Source: Archaeoglobus sp. JdFR-37 (GTDB taxonomy: Archaea > Halobacteriota > Archaeoglobi > Archaeoglobales > Archaeoglobaceae). Taken from it: a stretch of DNA of 64,000 bases. Location: contig MTMY01000003.1 in NCBI GenBank assembly GCA_002010215.1, forward strand, positions 62,001 to 126,000, written 5' to 3'. Position numbers and translations under genes: made by a program. Below are positions 8,716 to 17,252 of the stretch, piece after piece. Every line of letters begins with the position of its first letter. Positions within the stretch are counted from its first letter, which is position 1. Under the pieces are notes generated by a model that was not told the DNA's origin, did no database searches, and saw only the letters and a program-made list of their open reading frames with translations.

Positions 8716-11037
8716 TCAGCTCACGATCTCCTTCGTCACCTTTTCTATCTCCATCCGAGACACATACCTTATCCCGGGCAGGAGAGATAGCAGGAGTATG
8801 GCGAATGTTGTTAGGATGGTAAAGGCGTAAGTCCTGCCGTAAATTATGAAGGGCATGTAATACAGCTCGCTCTGGAATGATTCGAAGAAGAGCTTTGCAC
8901 TCATATAGCCCAAAGGTACTCCAATTACTATGCCTATAATCCCGATGATAACTGTTTCCACCAGAAGGCTGTAGGCAATTTCCTTCGTTGTATAGCCCAG
9001 CATTCTAAGGGTTGCAATCTCCCTTCTCCTCTCCAGAATGTTCACCGTTGTAGTGTTGAATATCGACGCAAAGCCGAGAGAGGCGCCAAAGAGAAGGGTG
9101 AAGGATATAAAGACGTAGAAGAAAGTCATGAGTTCATCTATGTATTCCTTTAAATCGTCGATTGAGTCGGCTCTTATGCCTTTAATGTCCAGAATTCTGT
9201 TCTTCCCCTGATTTTCCATTCCCGGCTTGAATTTTACAATTATAGCGTTAAAATCAACCCCAGTTTTCTTTGAAAAGTAGAATATATCTGCATAACATGT
9301 CGGGGTAAGAGGCTGGTTGTATATCTCGGCAATAATCACTTTCTGTCTTCCAAATTCCGTGAGAATTTCCACCTTCTCCCCCTGTGCAACCTTTAATTTT
9401 GAGGTGAGGATTTCTGGCAGGACGATGCCTTTAGGCGGAGGGTGACGCTGTCTCCCACTTATATCGTATATATTGAGCATGTTCTGATTGTGCCCTATGG
9501 CGTACAGAATGGACGATTTCGTCACCCCATCCCTCTCAATAACTACCCACGTTTCGATGATAGGGGCAGCCTCCAAAACTTCAGGCATGTTCTTCACAGC
9601 TCTGTAAATTTCCGGGTTTGATGTTGTGATTTTCATGTCGAATGTAGTTATCTTGTCGAATTGCATGGAAATGGCGAAGTCATTTGCATCCAGAAAGACC
9701 ATGGATGTGAGAATGAGGACGACACTAGCTACAACGCCAAAAAGAGAGTAAATTGTTCTTCTCGGACTTCTGAAAAGATTCCTCAAAGCCAGACGGGTTA
9801 ACATCGAGACCCTTTTTAAGAAGAAGAGTATCTCATCAACCCTTACTTTCTTAACCTCAACCTCCACGCCCCTCATGGCTATAGCAGGCTCTATTCGTGA
9901 GGCAGCGTAGGCCGTTGAAATGCCAGCAAGGAGAGGTGTGATTGTGCCTATCGCTAAGCCCTGAGCGATTATATCAGGATGGACGACTGCGATATAATAC
10001 GGAACGTTGAGAAGCTTCGTGTATTCTGCTGTCATCAGTACCGAAAATGCATAACCTCCGATTGCTCCGATGACTGAACCGATGACCCCGATAACGATGG
10101 AATGTGACAGATAATGCAGAAGAACGTCCTTCCTGCTATATCCTAAGGCCCTAAGTATTGCTATGCTGCCTGTCTGCTCTCTCACAACTCTTGAAAGCAG
10201 CACGTAAACCATCAGGGCTGAGATGAAAAGGAAAAAGCTCGGAAACATGAATGAGAGCTCTTTAAATCCATCCAGATCCATCTTAACGAGTTTGTTACTT
10301 GGCTGATCCTCCCTCTTGTAGATCTCAACGATGCCGTAGTCGGCGAATATGTCTTTAGCCCTGTTCAGAATTTCCTCCACCCTGTCCTCATCGTAAATGG
10401 TGATGTGTGCCTCGCTGATAATACCTGCTGTCCCTAGAATCTCCTCCAGCGTTTGTTGTGGGATGTAAGCAATACCGAAGGTTTTTGGAGTTGTAATCCA
10501 GCTTCCAGATTCAACAATCCATATGAATTCTGGCGAGAACGCAAGCCCGGAAACTTTCAGACTTACTCTCTTCTCATTTATATCTACCGAGATGACTTCT
10601 CCAACTTTAATGTCATGGTAGTCGGCAAATTTCTTCAGAAGCACAACAGCTCTTTCACCAGGCTCGGGATACCTGCCATCAACAATTACCAGCTTATTAA
10701 CCTTTAACTCTTCGGGAATTGATAGGAGCTTCAGAGTGACCTTGTTACCCTCCCTTTCGAAGGTTCCGTAGGCCGACAGCCTGCCATAAACTTCCTCAAC
10801 TCCATCAATTTTGCGAACCTCTGAAAGTAGCTCTTCTGGAGCAGGATTAAATGTTACAGCAAGGTCTTCAAAGTTTGTTTTCTCGTAAAATGTATCGTAG
10901 GTTTTGCTGAGGTTCAAATATGACATGTAGAAAGATGTGTAGAGTGCAACGCCCAGGAAGACGAGGAATATGACTGCTATGAATTGCCACTTCTGGGATT
11001 TAAGGTCCCTAAAAACCTTCAGATTTAAAGCTTTCAT
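8716..11037 (-). CDS. ABC transporter permease with two FtsX/MacB domains
   Basis: A 773-residue membrane protein. It has one N-terminal span (about 17-38), a large extracytoplasmic MacB-PCD-like domain, three spans around 265-385, a second extracytoplasmic domain, a span near 440-460 and three C-terminal spans (about 640-760). FtsX signatures are SIAILRALGYSRKDVLLHY and EIATLRMLGYTTKEIAYSL, one per half, so the gene is an internal duplication. GGTGA precedes the ATG. It lies 3 bases after the ATPase gene and forms the membrane part of a LolCDE/MacB-like system. Such systems move lipids, lipoproteins or drugs across or out of the membrane; the cargo here is unknown. Confidence 0.9.
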   Translation of the reverse strand: MKALNLKVFRDLKSQKWQFIAVIFLVFLGVALYTSFYMSYLNLSKTYDTFYEKTNFEDLAVTFNPAPEELLSEVRKIDGVEEVYGRLSAYGTFEREGNKVTLKLLSIPEELKVNKLVIVDGRYPEPGERAVVLLKKFADYHDIKVGEVISVDINEKRVSLKVSGLAFSPEFIWIVESGSWITTPKTFGIAYIPQQTLEEILGTAGIISEAHITIYDEDRVEEILNRAKDIFADYGIVEIYKREDQPSNKLVKMDLDGFKELSFMFPSFFLFISALMVYVLLSRVVREQTGSIAILRALGYSRKDVLLHYLSHSIVIGVIGSVIGAIGGYAFSVLMTAEYTKLLNVPYYIAVVHPDIIAQGLAIGTITPLLAGISTAYAASRIEPAIAMRGVEVEVKKVRVDEILFFLKRVSMLTRLALRNLFRSPRRTIYSLFGVVASVVLILTSMVFLDANDFAISMQFDKITTFDMKITTSNPEIYRAVKNMPEVLEAAPIIETWVVIERDGVTKSSILYAIGHNQNMLNIYDISGRQRHPPPKGIVLPEILTSKLKVAQGEKVEILTEFGRQKVIIAEIYNQPLTPTCYADIFYFSKKTGVDFNAIIVKFKPGMENQGKNRILDIKGIRADSIDDLKEYIDELMTFFYVFISFTLLFGASLGFASIFNTTTVNILERRREIATLRMLGYTTKEIAYSLLVETVIIGIIGIVIGVPLGYMSAKLFFESFQSELYYMPFIIYGRTYAFTILTTFAILLLSLLPGIRYVSRMEIEKVTKEIVS

Positions 11038-11040
11038 AAT

Positions 11041-11745
11041 TCACCACGAAAGCTCCTCAGGCTCTGCTGGTTCTTCATTGACGATTATTTTTGCAACCCT
11101 GCCATCTCTCAGGTGAACAACCCTGTCAGCCATGGTGGCGATGACCGAGTTATGGGTGACAAGAATAAAGGTCACACCTTCATTTCTGTTTATATCTCTC
11201 ATAACCCTTAGGACCATCTTTCCAGTTTCGAAGTCCAGACTTCCTGTAGGCTCATCTGCCAAAATCAATGGTGGGCTTTTCACGAGAGCTCTTGCTATCG
11301 CAACCCTCTGCTGCTCTCCACCGCTCAGCTCAGATGGAAAGTGGTCGGCTCTGTCCTTCAGACCCACGATCTCCAGCACTTCATCAGCATCTCTCGGATT
11401 CTCCACAAGCTCCGCAGCGAGCAGTACATTCTCTCTTGCGGTAAGAGTCGGGATCAAATTGAAAAACTGGAAGATGAAGCCAACGTTTCTTCTACGGTGA
11501 AGTGTCAGCTCTGCTTCGTCAAGCGAGGAAACGTTGATGCTGTTGAAGAGTATGTCTCCTTTTGTTGGTGTGTCGATTCCTCCAACAAGATTGAGTAGAG
11601 TTGTCTTGCCTGAACCTGACGGCCCAAGAACGACTATGAACTCTCCACTCTTCACTTCCAAGTCTATCCCACGAAGTGCGTGGACATCTACAGCACCCAT
11701 CCTGTAGGTTTTCCAGACGTCAATGAGCTTCAGAAGCTCATTCAT
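11041..11745 (-). CDS. ABC transporter ATP-binding protein (LolD/MacB type)
   Basis: A 234-residue ATPase with Walker A GPSGSGKTTLL, Q-loop FQFFNLIPTLTA, signature LSGGEQQRVAIARAL, Walker B LILADEPTGSLD and switch His in VTHNSV. These mark the LolD/MacB subfamily, which pairs with FtsX-type permeases like the gene that follows. Its ATG overlaps the stop codon of the preceding surface-protein gene (ATGA), so translation is coupled. It is part of the TetR-controlled operon. Confidence 0.95.
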   Translation of the reverse strand: MNELLKLIDVWKTYRMGAVDVHALRGIDLEVKSGEFIVVLGPSGSGKTTLLNLVGGIDTPTKGDILFNSINVSSLDEAELTLHRRRNVGFIFQFFNLIPTLTARENVLLAAELVENPRDADEVLEIVGLKDRADHFPSELSGGEQQRVAIARALVKSPPLILADEPTGSLDFETGKMVLRVMRDINRNEGVTFILVTHNSVIATMADRVVHLRDGRVAKIIVNEEPAEPEELSW

Positions 11746-13205
11746 TTAGCTTTCCGCCTCCAGAGGTAACCTCCAACAGCTATCAAAATTAAGGCAGCTA
11801 CACCCACAATTGCGGCTGTGTGCCCCTCTCCTGGGAAGACGTAGATTGTAAACTCTTTCTCGACGCTATACTTCTCCATTCTTGAATCCAGATAGGTTAT
11901 TACAGCCTTAACCTTGTATTCTCCCTCCTCTGGAGGTGCGATGAGGTCGAAGGTTGATGTAGCAGAATCTCCGCTTTCAAGCGTTCCTATGAAGTACTGG
12001 TTTTTGCCTTCAAATTCCTCTGGGAGCAGAAGTTTGACAGCAACAGCCTTCGCATCCTGTTTTCCAGAATTCTCAATCTGAAGTGACAGTGTAAAGTCTT
12101 CTGAAGGTGTCACCTTTCTGGGTGAGAGGTAGAGCCCTGCAATTTCGAGGTTGATGTCGCCGAGAGTGTCGACAAAGAGCGAGAATTCAAAACTCTTTTC
12201 CTTAAGTTCTTCCCCGTCGAGATATTTGGCCGTAAGCTTAAAGGGATAGGCTCTGCTCTCAGCTTTTCTGTCAGCCCTAAGCTTGAACTCAGCGTTCGTA
12301 GCTTCACTTCTCTTCAGAGTTCCAATGAACGCTTCACTTTCTCCAGAAAACGCATCAGGATAGTTAAGGGTCAGCATGACTTCTTTCGCATCGTCCTTGC
12401 CCGTATTTTCAAGAGTTAAAGAGAGAGTGAAATCGGTGTCTGAATAAATTCTTTCCGGAGTAGTCGAAAAACCGGAAAAGACAATTTCAGGATGGCCTTC
12501 AACTATGATTGCAAACTCGCTCTCTTCCTGATATACATTCCCCAATCTATCTGTGTAACTGAAGACAAGCTTTGCCGGATAAATACCTGTCAGGACATCT
12601 TTGTTCCCAGAGATGTTGAAAACAAGGGTTTTTCTCTCTCCGCTTTTCCAGCTATCGAAGTTCACTCTTGAAGTTTCAGCAACGAAGCCATCTAGCGTGA
12701 CAAGCAGAATTTCTACGTTCTTCGCTTCCCCTCCAGAGTTCAGCACCTCAAAAACGGCTTTTCCTGAACTATCTGGCTCAAGCACCGGTTGAGATATCTT
12801 TTCAATGATTATAGAGGGTTTATCAAGCACGATAATCGGGATGACTTCCTCAAAGCTTTCTGTTCCATAATTGTACCTGAGCTTTACTTTTAGCTGAAAT
12901 GTCCCTTCTTTATCTGCTCTCAGCTTGACTGTCGTTGAGGCTGAGCCAGTAATGTCACCAATGTTAACCGTCAGGTAAGATACCTCGTTATCTCCAGAGA
13001 TTATCACCAGTTCGTCTTCGCTTTCGGAAACTGTCAGCTTTAAGTCCTTCACAGCATATCCAGAGTTTACGATGTTTATTTGCAGTGCAAAAATGTCTCC
13101 TGGGGTGGGCGTTTCAGGGATTGTTTGATATGTTATAGACAGCACAGGGCCTTGAGCTGATACCAAGCTGGTACAGACAAGCAGTACGAGAACGACCAAA
13201 AACAT
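11742..13205 (-). CDS. Secreted surface protein with repeated Ig-like (CARDB/COG1361-type) domains
   Basis: A 487-residue exported protein. A signal peptide covers residues 1-18 (MFLVVLVLLVCTSLVSAQG). Four or more beta-rich modules follow, with recurring patterns such as TPGDIFALQINIVNSGYAVKD, FTLSLTLENTGKDDAKEV and FTLSLQIENSGKQDAKAV. A tripartite C-terminus has PGEG, a hydrophobic span and WRRKAK, so the protein is anchored in the membrane facing outwards. The ATG at 13205 follows GGTGAG that overlaps the tetR stop; a GTG at 13211 is less likely. As the first structural gene before an ABC transporter, it may act as a periplasmic-side partner of that pump, or be a sortase substrate. Confidence 0.8.
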   Translation of the reverse strand: MFLVVLVLLVCTSLVSAQGPVLSITYQTIPETPTPGDIFALQINIVNSGYAVKDLKLTVSESEDELVIISGDNEVSYLTVNIGDITGSASTTVKLRADKEGTFQLKVKLRYNYGTESFEEVIPIIVLDKPSIIIEKISQPVLEPDSSGKAVFEVLNSGGEAKNVEILLVTLDGFVAETSRVNFDSWKSGERKTLVFNISGNKDVLTGIYPAKLVFSYTDRLGNVYQEESEFAIIVEGHPEIVFSGFSTTPERIYSDTDFTLSLTLENTGKDDAKEVMLTLNYPDAFSGESEAFIGTLKRSEATNAEFKLRADRKAESRAYPFKLTAKYLDGEELKEKSFEFSLFVDTLGDINLEIAGLYLSPRKVTPSEDFTLSLQIENSGKQDAKAVAVKLLLPEEFEGKNQYFIGTLESGDSATSTFDLIAPPEEGEYKVKAVITYLDSRMEKYSVEKEFTIYVFPGEGHTAAIVGVAALILIAVGGYLWRRKAK

Positions 13206-13207
13206 TC

Positions 13208-13738
13208 TCACCTTTTACACCTCCCTTTCACAAATTCAAGAATTAGATTTCCAATTTCATCAACATCAAGTTCTGGAATAAAGAGGGAGTAAATGGATAT
13301 CCCGTCAAGCATGGCCATGAGAATTATGGCAGTCTGTTCTGGCTTATCTATACCCATATCTTCCAACAGCAATGTAAGAAATTCTAACATCTCGTCGTAA
13401 AGCTGGCGTGCAAACTGTGTGTTTCCGGAAAAAATCTCTTTTTCGAAGACGTAATACCAGAACATGGTAAGTCTGGGATTGTCCTTTGCAATTTTCAGGG
13501 CTTTCCTTACTATTTTTTCTAATGTCTTGCAATCTCTTGGTTCACCATATATCCACGAAAAGTATTTTTCAATCGAATACGAGAGGAGTTCGCTCTCCAG
13601 ATTATTCTTATTTTTGAAATAATAGAAGATTGTGCCCTTAGAAACTCCTGCGTTCTTTGCAATCTCTTCCATGCTTATACTTTGCGGTGGCTTTGATGTA
13701 TACAGCCGAAGTGCTGATTCCAGTATCTTTTCCCTCAT
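13208..13738 (-). CDS. TetR family transcriptional repressor
   Basis: A 176-residue regulator with the TetR N-terminal helix-turn-helix (REKILESALRLYTSKPPQSISMEEIAKNAGVSKGTIFYYFKNK pattern, residues 2-45) and a helical ligand-binding C-terminus. It is the first gene of an operon with a surface protein and a MacB-like ABC transporter. The start ATG is immediately next to a palindromic operator, and a minus-strand TATATA-like box is centred about 27 bases upstream, so the transcript is leaderless and the repressor almost certainly controls itself and the pump. The inducing ligand is unknown. Confidence 0.92.
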   Translation of the reverse strand: MREKILESALRLYTSKPPQSISMEEIAKNAGVSKGTIFYYFKNKNNLESELLSYSIEKYFSWIYGEPRDCKTLEKIVRKALKIAKDNPRLTMFWYYVFEKEIFSGNTQFARQLYDEMLEFLTLLLEDMGIDKPEQTAIILMAMLDGISIYSLFIPELDVDEIGNLILEFVKGRCKR

Positions 13739-13739
13739 C

Positions 13740-13761
13740 TTTGACTGACCAGTCAGTCAAA
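13740..13761. promoter_or_regulatory. Palindromic operator of the TetR operon
   Basis: Two perfect 10-base arms (TTTGACTGAC and GTCAGTCAAA) separated by CA. It sits between the minus-strand TATA-like tract (13762-13772) and the tetR start codon, covering the expected transcription start. Occupancy would block polymerase, so autorepression is the natural reading. The core TGACTGAC/GTCAGTCA resembles operators of TetR-family repressors. Confidence 0.85.
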
Positions 13762-13917
13762 ATATATAATTTTTTCTGTAAATCTTTAATTGGACAAAAT
13801 TGGATAATAGCCTTATTCACTTGAATTATTTCAAGTTATTAAAATAATAATTCATCCACTTAGATAAGTAGAACTATATCTAAAATCAACTGAAATATTT
13901 ATATTTGGTTAAAAGCA

Positions 13918-14001
13918 TGCGGGGGGCGGGATTTGAACCCGCGGACCCCTTCGGGACAGGGTCTTAAGCCCTGCGCCTTTTCCTGGCTCGGCAACCCCCG
14001 C
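13918..14001 (-). tRNA. tRNA-Leu (anticodon TAA)
   Basis: An 84-base cloverleaf on the minus strand. The 7-base acceptor stem GCGGGGG pairs with CCCCCGC, discriminator A. The anticodon stem CAGGG/CCCTG encloses CTTAAGA (anticodon TAA), there is a long class II variable arm (TCCCGAAGGGGTCC), and the T arm is GCGGG-TTCAAAT-CCCGC. The long variable arm and anticodon fix leucine. No intron is seen and CCA is not encoded. Confidence 0.95.
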
Positions 14002-14164
14002 TTGATATGAACCCGGCATGCATACATTAAAATGTTGTGGTCATTGATTCGTCCTGAGTTGTTCTGAACCTTATGTCAAATTTTGCTGTCTATATTGTCT
14101 CTGTATTTCACCTGTTATGGAGAAAAAAGATAAATCTGATACTGTGTTAATTAGAGGGCGATAA

Positions 14165-14377
14165 ATGGTATCCACCACAACAAAAGATTTCTGGAGATGC
14201 ATAAGATGCGGTTCTGGCAATCTGGAAGAATGGGAGCTTAAAGAAGGAGACGTCAGAATCATTTACGTCTGTCTGGAATGCGGATATCCCTTCAAAAACT
14301 TAGATGAGATGAATAGACATGAAAAAGAGATATGTTTAAGAAAATCAAAAATTGGTGGTGGCGGGGTTATTATCTAA
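14165..14377 (+). CDS. Small zinc-ribbon-like protein, function unknown
   Basis: A 70-residue basic protein with two CxxC pairs (CIRCGSGNL near residue 12 and VCLECGYPF near 36), spaced as in a zinc ribbon. A His and a Cys follow in MNRHEKEIC, and the tail is glycine-rich (GGGGVII). No SD is obvious, but an A/T tract lies about 30 bases upstream. Its size and zinc-finger pattern suggest a nucleic-acid-binding or protein-docking role. I do not recognise a named family. Confidence 0.6.
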   Translation: MVSTTTKDFWRCIRCGSGNLEEWELKEGDVRIIYVCLECGYPFKNLDEMNRHEKEICLRKSKIGGGGVII

Positions 14378-14432
14378 TTATCCGAAGTTATTGGAATTAT
14401 TCTGAATGTTTATACTTTTGAACGCTTAAACC

Positions 14433-14729
14433 TCACCAGCATCTGTAATCTTTACACTGCTCAGGTTTCGTCTCATGTATTCTGCAGTACACCCTACCAT
14501 CCCTTTCTTCTATAAACGGGCACTTTTCCAGTCTGTTTCCGTATTCATCAAACCATACCTCCCCGCCCTCTATTTTCTCCCCTTCCATGAGATCATAGTA
14601 AGTATAAACCAAAACGTGTCTGAGAATATCCTCTCTTTCCTCCTCCAACCACCTCTTGACGTCATCTGGTGTAGCATATATCTTGGCACCCATCTCCAAG
14701 CAGCATCTGCCGCAGTTTTTGCAGCTCAT
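14433..14729 (-). CDS. YkgJ-type cysteine cluster protein
   Basis: A 98-residue protein beginning MSCKNCGRCCLEMG, the CxxCxxCC cluster of the YkgJ/UPF0153 family. A second group (CPFIEERDGRVYCRIHETKPEQCKDY) completes the usual eight-cysteine set, expected to bind a metal or Fe-S cluster. The biochemical role of the family is not settled. It follows the sirtuin gene by 13 bases on the same strand, so the two may be co-transcribed. Confidence 0.85.
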   Translation of the reverse strand: MSCKNCGRCCLEMGAKIYATPDDVKRWLEEEREDILRHVLVYTYYDLMEGEKIEGGEVWFDEYGNRLEKCPFIEERDGRVYCRIHETKPEQCKDYRCW

Positions 14730-14742
14730 ATTTTTCTATGCT

Positions 14743-15498
14743 CTAACCTCTAAGCTCTTTAACTTTCTCAAGGATCTTTTTCATGGTGGGAGCAGCTTTA
14801 TCATGTATCACCACATCGAAAAGGTAATCCTTGTCGGTGGGTTCAGCATTAATCAGTATCAGCTTCGCCCCATGGTCTTTGGCCATAAATGGGAGGTGTG
14901 CGGCGGGATACACTACCAGAGACGTTCCAATTGCGATAAAGACATCGCATTTCCTTGACTCCTCCATAGCTTCGCTCAGAATTCCTGAAGGGAGAGGTTC
15001 GCCGAAAAATACAACTCTCGGCTTCAGTAACTCACTCCCGCAGTTCTTGCATGCAGGGTTGTCTATAATTTTCTCTATGTCTTCCCAGACGTAAATAGCA
15101 CCGCACTTCAAACAGTCAACATAGCTCATGGAGCCGTGAAGCTCAAGAACTTTCTTGCTTCCAGCTCTCTGATGCAGCATGTCCACATTCTGGGTTATGA
15201 CAGCCTTAACAATCCCCATCTCTTCCAGCTCGGCTATCGCCTTATGTGCATCATTGGGCTCAGCCTTAACCTTAACCAGCAGGTCTTTCGAGAACTCCCA
15301 GAATGCTCGGGGGTTCCTCATGAAGCCTGAAATGGATGCGACCTCCTCAGGATCGTACTTCTCCCACAGACCTCCTTTCCCTCTGAAGGTGGGGATACCA
15401 CTCTCAGCAGAAATTCCTGCTCCTGTAAAAACCACAGCATGCTTCGCTTTGGCAATGATCTCCGCTGCCTTCCTAATCCGGTCGCTAATTCGGTCCAT
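14743..15498 (-). CDS. cobB: Sir2-type NAD-dependent protein deacylase
   Basis: A 251-residue sirtuin. NAD-binding motifs are GAGISAESGIPTFRG (25-40) and TQNVDMLHQRAG. The catalytic His is in LHGS (residue 121). A four-cysteine zinc site uses C129, C132, C150 and C153, and GTSLVVYPAAHLP closes the NAD pocket. It should remove acetyl or related groups from lysines while consuming NAD; chromatin or metabolic enzymes could be substrates in archaea. The start ATG has only a short leader with no SD and lies about 37 bases from an A/T tract shared with the divergent eS1 gene. Confidence 0.93.
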   Translation of the reverse strand: MDRISDRIRKAAEIIAKAKHAVVFTGAGISAESGIPTFRGKGGLWEKYDPEEVASISGFMRNPRAFWEFSKDLLVKVKAEPNDAHKAIAELEEMGIVKAVITQNVDMLHQRAGSKKVLELHGSMSYVDCLKCGAIYVWEDIEKIIDNPACKNCGSELLKPRVVFFGEPLPSGILSEAMEESRKCDVFIAIGTSLVVYPAAHLPFMAKDHGAKLILINAEPTDKDYLFDVVIHDKAAPTMKKILEKVKELRG

Positions 15499-15573
15499 GC
15501 AGATATGACAACTTCCACCAACAAAAAGTTTATTAATTGACTCGCATTTGGCTGAGCTTAGGGAGGGATAAAC

Positions 15574-16206
15574 ACGGCAAGAAAAAGACAGGTAAGGGTA
15601 AAGGATAAGTGGACTCTCAAGAAGTGGTTCACCCTCATCGCTCCTGAATACTTTGGAATGGCAGAGCTGGGCGTAACGCCTGCCGACGATGCGGAGAAAG
15701 TAGTCAATAGAACCGTTGAGATAACTTTGGCGGAGCTGGCAAACGATTACTCAAACCAGAACCCTTACAAGAAACTTATCTTCAAGGTTTACAGGGTTGC
15801 GGGCGATAATGCATACACCAAGTTCCACATGTACGAGCTTACAAGAGACTACCTGAACAGTCTTACAAGGCGCAGAACTAGCAAGATCGAGGATGTTGTG
15901 GACGTTATAACAGCAGATGGCTACGTGCTGAGGGTCAAGCCAGTTGCATTCACAGTTAAGAGGTGTAAGACCTCACAGAGAAGAGCAATTAGAGCAGTGA
16001 TGAGGCAGATTGTTGAAGAGACGGCCAAGAAAGAGAACTTCGTCCAGTTCCTCCAAGAATGCGTCCTTGGTAAGATCCCCAGTGAGATTTACAAGAATGC
16101 CAAGAAGATCTACCCGCTTAGAAGGGTGGAAATCAGAAAGATAGAGGTTCTGAAGGAGCCCAAACCTGTCGAAGTTGAAAAACCAGTGGCAGAGGCAGTG
16201 GCTTAA
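15574..16206 (+). CDS. rps3ae: 30S ribosomal protein eS1 (S3Ae), apparent ACG start
   Basis: A 210-residue small-subunit protein. Conserved stretches include DKWTLKKWFTLIAPEYFGMAELG, YTKFHMYELTRDYLNSL and VKRCKTSQRRAIRAVMRQI. The conserved N-terminus (ARKRQVRVKDKW) lies upstream of the first in-frame ATG (15658), and no ATG, GTG or TTG occurs between that region and an in-frame TAG at 15559. The codon in the initiator position is ACG (15574), 6 bases after GGGAGGG and about 40 bases after a TTTATTAAT box. I therefore place the start there. Alternatives are ATA 15568, which is too close to the SD, or a sequencing error. Confidence 0.85.
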   Translation, partial: TARKRQVRVKDKWTLKKWFTLIAPEYFGMAELGVTPADDAEKVVNRTVEITLAELANDYSNQNPYKKLIFKVYRVAGDNAYTKFHMYELTRDYLNSLTRRRTSKIEDVVDVITADGYVLRVKPVAFTVKRCKTSQRRAIRAVMRQIVEETAKKENFVQFLQECVLGKIPSEIYKNAKKIYPLRRVEIRKIEVLKEPKPVEVEKPVAEAVA

Positions 16207-16238
16207 ATGCTTAAATGAATTAACATTGATGGCGGCGT

Positions 16239-17072
16239 ATGCTATCTTTTCTTGCTATTCTTTCTGTAATGGTAATATGGGCAGGTAGCTTCATCTTTAT
16301 CAAGTTCGGCATTTCTGACATCACCCCACTAAGCCTATCTTTCTGGAGATTTATTATTGCTACGCCACTTCTAATCCCCTTCATCTCGAAACGACCGTCT
16401 CTAAGGGAAATTCCCGGCTTCATAGTTCTGGGAATTTCAGGGGTTTCGTTGCTTTACTACCTTCAATTTACCGCTCTCCTTTACACCACTCCCACAAACG
16501 CATCCATACTCATCAACACCGCTGTAATATTCATTGCCGCTTTTTCAGCTATATTCTTCAACGAAAGGCTGAAATTGCAGCAGTATCTTGGAATTTTAGT
16601 CGCCTTTGCTGGCATCGTTCTCGTAATTTCAGAGGGTAAGCTGAGCATATCCAGCACCTCTATTAAAGGCGACCTTATGATGATTGCCAACGGCCTACTC
16701 TGGGCAATTTACACTGTATATGGGAAGAAATTCATGGAGAAGTATTCGGCCATTGAACTTGTATTCTGGTCCTTTGTATTCGGAGTTATTACGCTGACAC
16801 CCTTTGTTGCTATTAATGGCCTCGACTTTCCGTCAGTTTCCCTTACCTGGGTTTCTATACTCTATCTCTCAGTTCTCTGCTCCGGCTTTGCCTATGTGGT
16901 CTGGTATCACGCTGTTGAAAGACTGGGAGCAGCAAAGACATCGGTCTTCATCTATCTGATACCCCTTTTCACTGCTATGTTCTCAGCTACAATTCTGGGA
17001 GAAGTTATAACAGCATTCAAAGCAATAGGAGGATTTCTGACAATTGTGGGGCTTTACATGGCTGAAAAATGA
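16239..17072 (+). CDS. DMT/EamA family transporter
   Basis: A 277-residue membrane protein with ten predicted spans arranged as two EamA repeats of five (first beginning LAILSVMVIWAGSFIFIKFG, second around GDLMMIANGLLWAIYTVYGKK). Members export or import small metabolites such as amino acids, nucleobases or sugars; the substrate here is unknown. It follows rps3ae by 32 bases on the same strand and may be read through from it. Confidence 0.88.
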   Translation: MLSFLAILSVMVIWAGSFIFIKFGISDITPLSLSFWRFIIATPLLIPFISKRPSLREIPGFIVLGISGVSLLYYLQFTALLYTTPTNASILINTAVIFIAAFSAIFFNERLKLQQYLGILVAFAGIVLVISEGKLSISSTSIKGDLMMIANGLLWAIYTVYGKKFMEKYSAIELVFWSFVFGVITLTPFVAINGLDFPSVSLTWVSILYLSVLCSGFAYVVWYHAVERLGAAKTSVFIYLIPLFTAMFSATILGEVITAFKAIGGFLTIVGLYMAEK

Positions 17073-17252
17073 GGGGATTGTCGATTGATAGGCCGATAGC
17101 GTTACTAAGGTTTACTTACTAAAGTTAAAAATCTGCTGACAGGCTGAACTTTAGAGTATTTGAGAAGAGTTAACAAATGAGTAACAACGTTCATCGGGCC
17201 AGTCTTTTAATAAGCGAAAAATAATATATCTCATGAAGGCTTTTGATAGAAT

